This document shows positions 20,323-29,444 of a stretch of 64,000 bases of DNA, piece by piece. Under the pieces are notes generated by a model, which was not told the DNA's origin, did no database searches, and saw only the letters and a program-made list of their open reading frames with translations. Each line of letters begins with the position of its first letter. The stretch's first letter is position 1. Made by a program: the position numbers and the translations under genes. Source of the stretch: Datura wrightii (lineage: Eukaryota > Streptophyta > Magnoliopsida > Solanales > Solanaceae); assembly GCA_035772735.1 (NCBI GenBank), contig JASDFA010000010.1:126489501-126553500 (forward strand), read 5' to 3'.

Positions 20323-22178
20323 ATGAACACTGGCAAAGGACAAGGAGCTGGTGGAATCTTACTTAGAGCCTGAACGTGAATTTCATAGTAAACGCAGAGA
20401 AGCTCTACAAAAGAAGCTGCAGTTGCTCAGACAGACTATAATGGAGCAACAAAATCCACCGGTTGTGAGGGCAGTGTTAGTGCCCGACGAAGCAGCAGCA
20501 AGGCCGGTTCGCGAGGTGGCAATCCCACATGCCAACAATGTACATTCTAGTATTCGCAAACCAGAGCCTGGAGGGAGGTTTGAATTAAAGCAGAATATGG
20601 TGCAACTTTTGCACACAAGCGGGCAATTTACCGGTCTCCCTCATGAAGACCCACAACAACATCTCCAGAATTTTTTGGAGATAAGTGACACTTATATACC
20701 CGCTGGAGTGTCACCTGATTATGTTCGGCTCACCCTATTTCCGTTTTCCTTACTTGGTGAAGCCAAGAGGTGGTTAAAATCTGAGCCACCAAATTCTATA
20801 TCAACGTGGGATGATCTTGCACGGAAGTTTTTGATAAGATTTTTTCCCTCTGGTAAAACAGCCAGACTTAGAAGTCAAATTCTAAGTTTCAAACAGAGGG
20901 AGGGAGAAAATTAGTATCAAGCCTGGGAAAGATTTAAATCCATGTTGCGGGACTGTCCTCATCATCATCAGTCCAATGAGGTGTTGGTACACATTTATTG
21001 AGGGTTTGGAACCCCATACTAAAATTTTGTTAGACTCAGCAGCTGGAGGGCAAGCGCTGGAAAAGACTTATGAGGAGCTGTACACTTTGCTCAACCGAAT
21101 TTCACAAGGCAATCCAGAATGGAATGGAGATTCATCTCGAGGTGGAGCAAGGAAAGCAGCAGGAGTGCTTGAAGTGGATGGATTTACAGCTATTGCTGCA
21201 CAGATAGCTGCCTTGCAGAATCAGTTAAACAACCACTTCAGCAATATGAACTTGAACCAGCCTTCAGCTTCAGTCAATGCGGTCCAACAAATGTGGTGTG
21301 AAGTGTGTGGTAGCAGTGAGCACTCAGCTGAGTGCTGTGGAGCAAACCCAGATTCGGTTAACTTTGTGGGAAATGCACAAAGAAATCAGCAGCAGTTTGG
21401 TAGTGGCTACAACTCAAATTGGAGGAACCATCCAAATTTTTCGTGGGGTAGCAACAATCAACAAGGCCAAAGTTCGGGTCAGGGGATGCACAGGAATCAA
21501 GGAGGGCAACAGAACTACCAATCTCAATTCAGAAATCACAATGCCCCTCCTCCACCACCATCACCTACCATTGAGGAAATGTTCAAGACCATGATCGCTA
21601 ATCAGGCGCAATTGCAAGCTGACTATGTTAAATTGGCAGCCGAAGTGAAGAATAATCAATTAGCGACCAAGGCTCTTGAGTATCAATTTGGGCAATTTGC
21701 TAGTGCCCAAAACACAAGGCCCAGAGGAGGACTGCCTAGCGACACGGATCCTAATCCGAAGCAGGTGAATGCAGTGACCACGAGGAGTGGTTTGCAGTTG
21801 AAGGAGGTGGAACCGGAAAGACCGCCTCAAAAGTCAGGAGCAGCTGATGTTGAGGAGGAACAAAGTTCTGATAGGGGGAAGACCAAAGAAGCAGAAGCAG
21901 AAAGACCTCCACCCCCGTTCCCTCAACGACTCAAGAAACACAAAGAGGAGGCGTGTTTCAAGAAATTTATGGAGGTGCTTAAACAGGTACATGTTAATTT
22001 ACCTCTTGTTGATGTCTTGCAGGGAGTGCCAAAATATGCTAAATATATTAAAGACATCGTGGCCAACAAAAGTCATCTGACTGAGTATGCCACGGTAGCT
22101 TTGACGGAGGAATGCACTTCCCGAATCCAAAATAGACTGCCCACGAAGCTAAAAGACCCTGGAAGTTTTACTATCTAG
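20323..22178 (+). pseudogene. gag: P gag, three breaks
   Basis: Athila-type gag. The only nearby ATG (20323) is in a different frame from the conserved KELVESYLEPEREF, so the start is lost. The first open part covers GRFELKQNMVQLLHTSGQF and WLKSEPPNSISTWDDLARKF, up to a TAG at 20912-20914. A one-base deletion near 20991 (HTFIEGL) shifts the frame, and the second part (20976-22178) is open for 400 residues. It has a zinc knuckle CEVCGSSEHSAECC, a Q/N-rich stretch, a proline-rich PPPPPSPTIEEMFKTM segment and the end LPTKLKDPGSFTI. It stops at a TAG at 22176-22178, where M has CAG. Confidence 0.9.
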
Positions 22179-22721
22179 CTTACAATTGGGCAGAGTATCC
22201 GAGCTCGTGGATTATGTGACTTGGGGGCGAGCATAAATCTGGTGCCATCTTCGGTATTCAGAAAGCTAGGTCTAGGGAGTCCTAGACCTACAACCATAAT
22301 CTTGCAGCTAGCAGACAGATCCTTAGCTAGGCCGGATGGCATTGTTGAGGATGTGCTTGTGCAAGTGGGCTCCCTTATTTTTCCGGTTGATTTTATTGTT
22401 CTGGATTTTGAACCAGATGCTGAAGTCCCATTTATTTTGGGACGACCCTTTTTGGCAACCGGAAAAGCATTAATTGACGTAGCTGTGGGTCAACTTACAA
22501 TGCGAGCACATGACAAGGTAGAAGTGTTCGATGTGTACAAAGTACCCAAGCTCCCGATGGTAAATGAGGAACTCTTGGTGATCAATGTGATTGATCATGG
22601 GAAGGCTAATCAAATGAGTGAATCCCGAGAGTTGATAGGAAGACCACCTGATAAGGTTGAGCACTACTGGGGGGAGGACAATGATCGTGAAAAATCGTCC
22701 ATCACCCTAGTAGATAATTGA
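22179..22721 (+). pseudogene. P protease joined to the last residues of integrase
   Basis: In frame with gag after the TAG. The retropepsin active site is D-L-G in LCDLGASINLVPSSVF, followed by the flap region and VPFILGRPFLATGKALIDV. After about 22590 the sequence leaves the protease-RT linker, and by about 22655 reads VEHYWGED..SSITLVDN, which in M is the extreme C-terminus of integrase (HYWGEDVIREKMSITLEDD). The whole RT-RNase H-integrase block, over 3 kb in M, is therefore missing. Confidence 0.9.
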
Positions 22722-22737
22722 GCATAAAGGACGTCGA

Positions 22738-22779
22738 GCCGCGACGGTAAACCAGGCGCTGCACGGGAGGCAACCCGTG
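22738..22779 (+). promoter_or_regulatory. P AGGCAA-loop hairpin after the pol stop
   Basis: CACGGGAGGCAACCCGTG (22762-22779) has a 6-bp stem and loop AGGCAA, 40 nt after the stop. It is preceded by a conserved block GCCGCGACGGTAAACCAGGC. The same arrangement occurs in M and twice in Q with a different stem sequence but the same loop. Confidence 0.85.
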
Positions 22780-23018
22780 AAAAATAATTTTTCTTTTGTT
22801 TAGTAAAGTGTAAATAGTTTTTATTTTAATTTTCTTTTTCTTGATTTAGTACAAATTTTTCATTTTAGTTAGTATTTTTCATTTTAGTTAGGGAAATCTA
22901 TTAATCTAACCAATTTTGTTTAGTAAGGTGATTTTCAGGTCAAACGGAGAAAAATATGCATGGAATCGGGAAGGGAAAGGCAAGGTATGAAAAAAATGAA
23001 TAAAATGAAGAGACAGTG

Positions 23019-23190
23019 CACTGGGGCGTTGGCTCCGTGTCACGGAGGAAGGGCTCCACGTTACCCTCCGTGACACGTTGAGGTTAAATCTGAATTTTTT
23101 AAAAATTCCAGTGAGCCATCGCGTTGGCTCTGTGTCACGGAGGAGGGGCTCCGCGTTACCCTCCGTGACACGTTGCCCTATATTTAGTGC
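23019..23190 (+). promoter_or_regulatory. Putative ORF3 promoter of P: LTR-like palindromes and TATA-like box
   Basis: Two units, each with CTCCGTGTCACGGAG (perfect at 23033-23047) or one mismatch, and CCTCCGTGACACGTTG, closely resembling the LTR module at 19005-19260. They are followed at 23179-23186 by TATATTTA. A promoter role is inferred from the copied arrangement. Confidence 0.6.
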
Positions 23191-23371
23191 CGGGTCACAC
23201 CGGGTTGCCGGGTGACCCGCGTGTTTTTCTTCTTTTTAACCCCAATTTTTGCTCTTTTTTCCCCATTTCCTCTCTTCTCCGCGACCAAACACCTAGATTC
23301 CCTCTCCCAACCAACGTGCCACGCTACTAAGCAAACAATTTGTCAAGTTTCTTTGGTTATTCAACGTAAAG

Positions 23372-24071
23372 GTATGTTTTCCTCGTTTCTCTCAAGTTTT
23401 TGTCGATTTTAATCGAATTTGAGCATGGGAGGTGAGATAAATCATCCTAAGTAGAAATTTAGCATGATATTGAATTATTCTTTGATTGATAGATGTTCGG
23501 AATGTTGTAATTAGCGTTTGAACTTGTCGATTGCTTGAATGATTCGAATTTGATAGTAAAATTGATTTCTAGGGCTTGGGTTATTAAAATCGAATTGGGT
23601 AACTTGGTAGATTGGTGAATTATATGCCGGGGTGTGTTTGTGAATTGAGATAAGTCGTTGTAAATATTGTTTGAAGGTAATAGACAACGAATTCTCTGTT
23701 TTTGGGAAAAGGTGAAAATTGTTCAAATTGGTTTGGTTATTTGGATTCGTATGTATATAGAATTTTTGTCGTTGTTTTTGTTTGTTGTTTTCATTGCTAA
23801 GTGCGATGGTTGAATTGCTAGCGATGGTAGGATTGGGATTAGCTGTATGAAGTCTGAGTAGTACGCTAAAGTTATACTGTCGAATTTTTTTGTAAACGCA
23901 CTAAGCAATAAATTGTATAGTTGTTTGTTTTAGTGTAAATAAAGCGATCCTTGCCGCAGTATCGTAAAAGTAGCTAAGGACTAAGTGTGGGGTAAACTTA
24001 GTTTAACCCGACCTTAGACGAAGCTAATATGTATTTAGCTTGACATTGTGCTTGTTTATTTATGTTGACAG
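23372..24071 (+). other. Candidate leader intron of P ORF3 (700 bp)
   Basis: The 5' site is AAAG|GTATGTTTTC, the 3' site TTTATGTTGACAG|GTACAATGG, with a T-rich interior. The proposed acceptor is 5 nt before the ORF3 ATG. M and Q have candidate introns ending at the equivalent place. Confidence 0.55.
23982..23995 (+). promoter_or_regulatory. Polypurine-tract-like copy upstream of P ORF3
   Basis: TAAGTGTGGGGTAA is identical over 14 nt to the true 3' polypurine tract at 27137-27150. M has the matching copy at 32491-32502. Confidence 0.6.
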
Positions 24072-24076
24072 GTACA

Positions 24077-25222
24077 ATGGCGAGTAGGCAGGATAAGGGC
24101 AAAGGTGCTTCTACTTCAGGCACCGGGAGAAAACGAATGAGATTGGGCACTGCAGTCCCAGCTGCACCAGCTGTTCCGCGCGGCCAGCGCCGCAAATACG
24201 GAAAAAGGTGGGTGACCGATGAAGGGAAGAAGTGGTACGCTAAACATAAGGAGAATAAGTACTTCCCTGAGGAGCATATTGCACGGGAACCACTAGCACA
24301 GGAGTTCCCTCGTATTGTGCAGAGAATCCAGGCAGCTGGGCTCAACTTCATATTTCAGGAGCCCAAGGAGTGCAACCTACATTTAGTCCGGGAGTTCTAT
24401 ACAAATTGGAACCCGGCCATCAGAAGCCACACAATAAAAATCAGAGGGCAGATTGTCACTCTGGAACCCCAGCAATTAAATGCCATCATTGGAGCGCGGG
24501 ACACAGACGCCCACGTTCTCCGCCAGCTGAACATCACCCCACCATACGCCGATATCAGACGCACGTTGTGTGGGGCTCGGTCCACAGCCCGATGGAGCAG
24601 ACATAAGGAGAGGGGTTACCACCAGACTCTGCCTTATTCTCAGATGAACAGGGAGGCCAGAATATGGCTGAAAATAGTGTGCTCGTGCTTGATCCCGGGG
24701 GTTCACATGACGGATGTGACCCGGGACCGTGTCTGCCTGGTGTATGCCCTTATGAAAGGGCTGGAGATTAATGTTGGGGCGGTCATCATATCCGCCATGA
24801 AGAGAGCCCGACTACACCAGGGCCATAGGTATGGGTTCGGCGGACTCATCACCACCTTTCTCTGGGGCCTCGACGTTGAGGAAGAGGCTTTGGACTACAT
24901 CCCACAGTTGGAGCGGAGGGCCCTTGATGTGACAAAAACTAAGGCCCCCGACACCACACACAGGCCAGTGCTGACACTGGGCGAGCGACATGCTCGTGAC
25001 GATCAGTACATGGCACGAATGTTTGGTATGCAAATGCTTCAGCTCTGGATTGGTGGGAGACCAGCCACGGAGGATGAATTATGGCAGTTGGAACTGGATT
25101 ACCCATTTGGCGAGAACGCCAGAGCTTTGTGCCGAGTGGAGTCCGATGACGACGAGGGAGGAGACTCAGACATGGGCGACGAGGCAGCAGCACCAGATGA
25201 AGAAGTCGAATATTTCGACTGA
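24077..25222 (+). CDS. ORF3 of P: intact 'putative plant transposon protein' family member
   Basis: 381 residues, with no stop or frameshift. I choose the ATG at 24077 (MASRQDKGKG) because an upstream in-frame ATG (24062) would lie inside the predicted intron acceptor. The N-terminus is basic (GRKRMRLG, PRGQRRKYGKRW; possible nuclear localisation). The middle has FPRIVQRIQAAGLNF, VREFYTNWNP, IKIRGQIVTLEPQQLNAIIG and YALMKGLEINVGAVIISAM, the pattern of the Pfam family 'putative plant transposon protein' (PF20167 as I recall). The last 30 residues are strongly acidic (ESDDDEGGDSDMGDE). I see no signal peptide, glycosylation-rich ectodomain or convincing membrane span, so it does not look like an envelope protein although it sits in the env position. 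Its biochemical role is unknown. It is the only uninterrupted gene of its size here. Confidence 0.88.
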   Translation: MASRQDKGKGASTSGTGRKRMRLGTAVPAAPAVPRGQRRKYGKRWVTDEGKKWYAKHKENKYFPEEHIAREPLAQEFPRIVQRIQAAGLNFIFQEPKECNLHLVREFYTNWNPAIRSHTIKIRGQIVTLEPQQLNAIIGARDTDAHVLRQLNITPPYADIRRTLCGARSTARWSRHKERGYHQTLPYSQMNREARIWLKIVCSCLIPGVHMTDVTRDRVCLVYALMKGLEINVGAVIISAMKRARLHQGHRYGFGGLITTFLWGLDVEEEALDYIPQLERRALDVTKTKAPDTTHRPVLTLGERHARDDQYMARMFGMQMLQLWIGGRPATEDELWQLELDYPFGENARALCRVESDDDEGGDSDMGDEAAAPDEEVEYFD

Positions 25223-25268
25223 TCAGGGAGTTCCACCACCCAAAATTTTTGTGATTTTTAATTTTTGT

Positions 25269-25310
25269 GAACACTGGGGACAGTGTTCGATTTAAGTGTG
25301 GGGTGGGGAG
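25269..25310 (+). promoter_or_regulatory. Internal hairpin and polypurine-tract copy after P ORF3
   Basis: GAACACTGGGGACAGTGTTC (25269-25288) is a perfect 8-bp stem with loop GGGA. Two bases later comes TTTAAGTGTGGGGT (25291-25304), identical to the true tract at 27135-27148, which also follows a hairpin. M has the same pair at 31110-31145. Confidence 0.75.
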
Positions 25311-27113
25311 TAGCTAGGTGCTGGGGCTGGGCTAATCTGCTGTATGTTCTTCCTTTGTTTTGCATGTATGTTTTTTATGTTTCCCTGTGGTTGTGAACTG
25401 ATTTGTGTTGTATCTGTATATATTTTTGTGGTAAATGATGTGTGTTGTGAAAGGTTGTGGTTGCCAGTACAAATTTTGTAAATTTTGTAAATATTTTTTT
25501 TCTTTATCAAAATGATCGATAATTTTCACAATTTTGCGAAAATATTTTGTACATATTAAAATATTTTGTAAATACTTTTCCATCGAAATGATCGATGTGT
25601 TGCAAAAATTTTTCAATTTTTATTTTTATTTTTGGGTTTCTCGGAGTTTGTTTTCGGTTCTTTTATCGAGAATAGTCCCATTGAACCGAAGTCATAGTTA
25701 GTGACCGTTCCCTATGATGGATGGATGACGACCGTCTTAAGGGAAATGTAGTCGGTAGGAGTAGTGATTTTAATTTATTTTAAGTTTTTTCTTTGGTGGA
25801 TTGCATCACTGAACCTGTAGTTACTAGATGGTTGTGAAATTTTGGTTGCGTGTTGTAACTGATGTTCAAAATGTAAAAGTGATTCGTTTGAAAGCATGCA
25901 ATTTTGTGAATATGTTGAGTTACCTAGGCTGTAGAATTCGATTCGGTGTGATTGAGGCTTAATTTTGAATTCATGTAATTGGCTAATTAAAGAGTCGGTG
26001 AATGCATCTTGAATCGAGCATGTGTATGAAGTGTGAAGTGAGGTATTGTTATTCCATGCTATTGTGAAGTGTCTAGAACTTGCCTGGTGTGGGTACAAAA
26101 CGAAATGAAGGAGGTGTAGTGTTAGAGAGGATGTAGGCATTTCTTTGTTTTTAACCGAGAGTTTCTATTTTTTTTCGTGTCATACTCTCATTTTTATGTG
26201 ACCGTATACCCTAGTCAGCCCGTTGAGCCTTTAGCCGATTATTTCTTTCTTTTGTCCAAAAATTGTATAAACTAAGCTTTATTCTTTCTTTTCATGAGCC
26301 GTAAAGTCTATACAAAACTCTTAAGCGCTTAAGAAGAAAAGAAAATTTTTTTCCCAAAGTGTCAAAGAGTTAGAAGGGTGAAAAGAAAAAGAAAAGCAGA
26401 GTGAGGAAAGAAAAGAAAAAGGTGGAGGGTGCACTCATCATAATTAAATGATATTGAGGGTACATGAAAACCCTTTGTATTGTGTCAAGTGTGTTGGATG
26501 AAATGGGCAGTACGAAAGTAAACCAGCATGAATGGGATGAGAGGAAAAAGAAAAGAGAGAAACAATGTCCATGAGTTGATGGGAATGTGTTGAAAAGGCG
26601 CTTAAGGATGCTAGTGACTATTATTGGAAAATCCAATATATACTAGTTCCATAGCTTCCATTACAACCCATTAAAGTCCTACGCGATCTTACATTGCATT
26701 TCTTTATATTAGTGGAGTAATACACTAAAAGCAAGCCTATGGGTCATGACATGATGCATGTTAATTCTTTTGGGAGAGAGAGTGAAATTAATTTCTACAT
26801 GCCCCTACTTGAATGTTTGTGTGTTGCATGAACATAAAGGGGAAGATTCTCTTGAGTTGTGAGGGCACATGTTTGATGAAAGATTGATTTTCGTGTCGGA
26901 TATCTTGATTAGCTGATTTGCATGAGTTTGCTGATATCGAGAGTCGATTCTTGAAGTCTAGGAAGTCTTGATGTATGAAAGGTCATTGCATTGTTAAGAC
27001 CATGCATGTTTTCTTGATGATTTACAATATTGAATGATCGGTATGACCGTAGCATAAATTGTCGCACCATAGTGGCAAAGGTTGGGATGTAATTGGCATG
27101 AGTTGTATATGTG
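25311..27113 (+). other. P post-ORF3 spacer, non-coding
   Basis: No supported gene. The spacer is T-rich, then A/G-rich (26340-26430). It is collinear with the M spacer 29445-31109 (for example the AGTCGGTAGGAGTAGT region). It includes a perfect 14-nt palindrome CTTAAGCGCTTAAG (26320-26333). Confidence 0.7.
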
Positions 27114-27151
27114 TTGTTCGAGGACGAACAAGGATTTAAGTGTGGGGTAAG
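27114..27151 (+). promoter_or_regulatory. P AGGA-loop hairpin and 3' polypurine tract
   Basis: TTGTTCGAGGACGAACAA (27114-27131) has a perfect 7-bp stem and loop AGGA. TTTAAGTGTGGGGTAAG (27135-27151) then abuts the LTR. Confidence 0.88.
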
Positions 27152-28580
27152 TGATCTTGGGAAGATTTATATGCCCAAGTGATACTCAAACGTATCATTT
27201 TCGCCTTGTTTATTGTGCAATGTGTACACATTTTCATGTAATTGGTAATAAAATGTGGATTTATACTAACCAACATGATTAGCATTGTTTTGCAGGTAAA
27301 ACATGATTTTTAGGAGCTAAAATGCATGTTGGAACTATATCGGAGTTGGACTTGGATACGAGCGTGGAAAAGACATTGGAATGCACAAATTATAGGGGCT
27401 CCGCGATGGAGCCGTGCCACGCTACCATCGCGGAGGCACACTGCCTGGAGAGGAAATTAAATGGCAAATTCCAGTGAGGCCTCGCGACAGCTCCGTGGCA
27501 CGGAGATAAGCCTCCGCGTTAGCCTCCGTGCCACGTTGAGGCTATATTCCCGGACCCTGGATTTCCAGTGAGGGTCCGCGTCCACGCCGTGTCACGGAGG
27601 TAGTGCTCCGCGTTGGCCTCCGTGACACGTTGCTTGTTATTCCGGGAAAAATTTCCAATAGTATAAATAGAACACTTAGGTTTATTTTTAATTAATTCAG
27701 ACTTGGTGGAGCAAGGACGTGGGTTAGAGGCAGTTGAGGACTGAAAAAGCTAAGGGTTTTTCTCTCTTTCTTTTTTCTTTCAATCAATTGTTTGTATGAT
27801 TAACACTTGTTTTAGGATGATTAATCCACAAATGAGTGGCTAATTCTCTTCCTTGCTGAGGTTGTGAACAATGGTGATGAATTTTGATTATTGAATTGTA
27901 TGGTTTTTCATCTTCTTCTTCTATGTTGTTCTATTAATTCTTATTTCTACTGCATTAGTGTGTGGCCGACATTAATGTACATCTAAAAAGTCCAATTTCA
28001 CTCGAGAGAGCACGAAATTGGAAAGTTGTGAATTAATAGGGTATTGTTCTTAACTTGATTTAGGAAAATTGGGTTTTGATGTGCTTTCCTGATAGAAATA
28101 TACTTGAAAGCCGTATTAGTCAATTTAGGAACCGGAATTATAGTGCTAGGTCATAAATTGCATTCGATCACAGAAATGTAGACGAATGGTTTATGATTCT
28201 AAAGTGAGATTAAATACGAGAGTTTTAATCTCTAGGCTAATGTTCTTGGCTAGCAACATGAAGAAAAGATTAACCAAATGATGATTATAATCAAGTTCAT
28301 TACTTGTTCTTAACCTTGGCATGCTCATATCCATAGTTTCAATTCAAAGTAGATATCTGTTAATAGTTTTAGTATATAATTTATAAACAAAAACTTATTT
28401 AACTTTTGGTTACGTTGTTGTCAACATATTTAGAAGTAAGATAGAATATAGTATACCTAAGCAAATTTTACTTATCCAGAGTCTCCTTGGTTCGATACTT
28501 GGCTTACTTAGCCACTTTATTACTTGTTTGACCACGTGCACTTGCATGTCGGTTTTTACCTATACCAAACCAGCCGGACA
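27152..28580 (+). repeat. P 3' LTR (1429 bp)
   Basis: Same termini as the 5' LTR. The palindrome at 27491-27505 is CTTCGTG-free and identical to the 5' copy (CTCCGTGGCACGGAG), and TATAAATA is at 27662-27669. The terminal hairpin has one mismatch (GGGAA for GGGCA). It is followed by target duplication ACATT. Confidence 0.96.
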
Positions 28581-28585
28581 ACATT

Positions 28586-29406
28586 CCTCTACAATTGTTC
28601 TTAACCTCAGCAAGAAGTGAATTAGCCACTCATTTGTGGATTAAACATCATCAAATAAGTAGAATTCATACAAACAATTGAGATTAAAGAGAAAGAGAGA
28701 GAGAAGAACCCTAGAATTTTTGTCCTCTCAACTGCCTGTAACCCACGTTCTTGCTCAACCAAGTCAGAATGTTTAAATTAAAACCTAAGTGTGTTATTTA
28801 TACTCTTGAGAATTTTTTCCGGAATAACAAGCAACGTGGCACAGAGTGTATCGTGGAGCACTCCCTCCGTGCCACGGGGGTATCGTGGACCCTCACTGGA
28901 AGTCGGCTCCCAAGCAAATGCACCTCAACGTGGAACGACTTTCATCGCGGAGCCTTGCCTCCATGCCACGGTGCTATCGTACACCATCACTTGAACTTGA
29001 GGTTCCATTTAATTACACTCAACGTGACACGAAGTGCATCGTGGAGCACTGCCTCCATGTCACGAAGGTAACGCGAGCCTCCACTGAAATTTGGCAGAAT
29101 TAATTCATCCGAGGCAGAATGCCTCCGCGTTGGCAGCGTGACACGACTCCATCGAGGAGCCCTCATTTTTGCTGCTCTCCCTTGTCATTTTCCACTCCTT
29201 ATTTCCATGTCCACTCCCGCTCTTCACCAACATGTATATTAGCTTCCCAAAATTTCCTTTTACCTGTAAAACAACACTAATCATGTTGGTTAGTATAAAT
29301 TCACATTTAAGTAAGAATCACATGAGAATATACACATAACGATAGATAAACAAGTCGAAATGAAGCATTTGAGTATCACTTGGGCATGCAATTCTGCCCA
29401 AGATCA
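28586..29406 (-). repeat. M 3' LTR, proximal part (right of P)
   Basis: Continuation of 18080-18761. On the minus strand it starts TGATCTTGGGCAGAATTGC. A TATA box (TATAAATA on the minus strand) lies at 28795-28802, and a CGTGGCACGGAG-type module at about 28835-29160. Confidence 0.93.
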
Positions 29407-29444
29407 CTTACCCCACACTTAAAACCTTGTTCGTCCTCGAACAA
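29407..29444 (-). promoter_or_regulatory. M AGGA-loop hairpin and 3' polypurine tract
   Basis: The same 18-nt hairpin as in P (29427-29444, minus), then TTTAAGTGTGGGGTAAG (29423-29407) against the LTR; 20 nt lie between hairpin and LTR. Confidence 0.88.

Larger units (their letters stand above)
18762..28580 (+). mobile_element. P: Athila-like element lacking RT-RNase H-integrase
   Basis: 9819 bp inserted in the M 3' LTR, with perfect 5-bp target duplications ACATT (18757-18761 and 28581-28585). The order is LTR, PBS, gag, protease, hairpin, ORF3, polypurine tract, LTR. By eye its LTRs differ at about 40 places, fewer per base than those of M, which fits the nesting order. Lacking pol enzymes, it would depend on another element for reverse transcription and integration. 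Confidence 0.95.

Noticed and set aside
22176..22178. TAG between P gag and protease as a programmed readthrough stop
   Set aside because: M has CAG at the same codon, and the change fits C-to-T decay; I see no conserved readthrough context.
24062..24076. ORF3 starting at the upstream ATG (24062)
   Set aside because: That ATG sits within the predicted splice acceptor, and only the 24077 ATG has matching context in M and Q.
24077..25222. ORF3 as a retroviral envelope protein
   Set aside because: No signal peptide, membrane anchor or glycoprotein-like cysteine pattern; it resembles the 'putative plant transposon protein' family.
28751..29103. Overlapping plus-strand frames of up to 106 codons (also 40019-40339)
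   Set aside because: They are antisense to the M LTR U3 palindromes; repeated because both LTRs have them.
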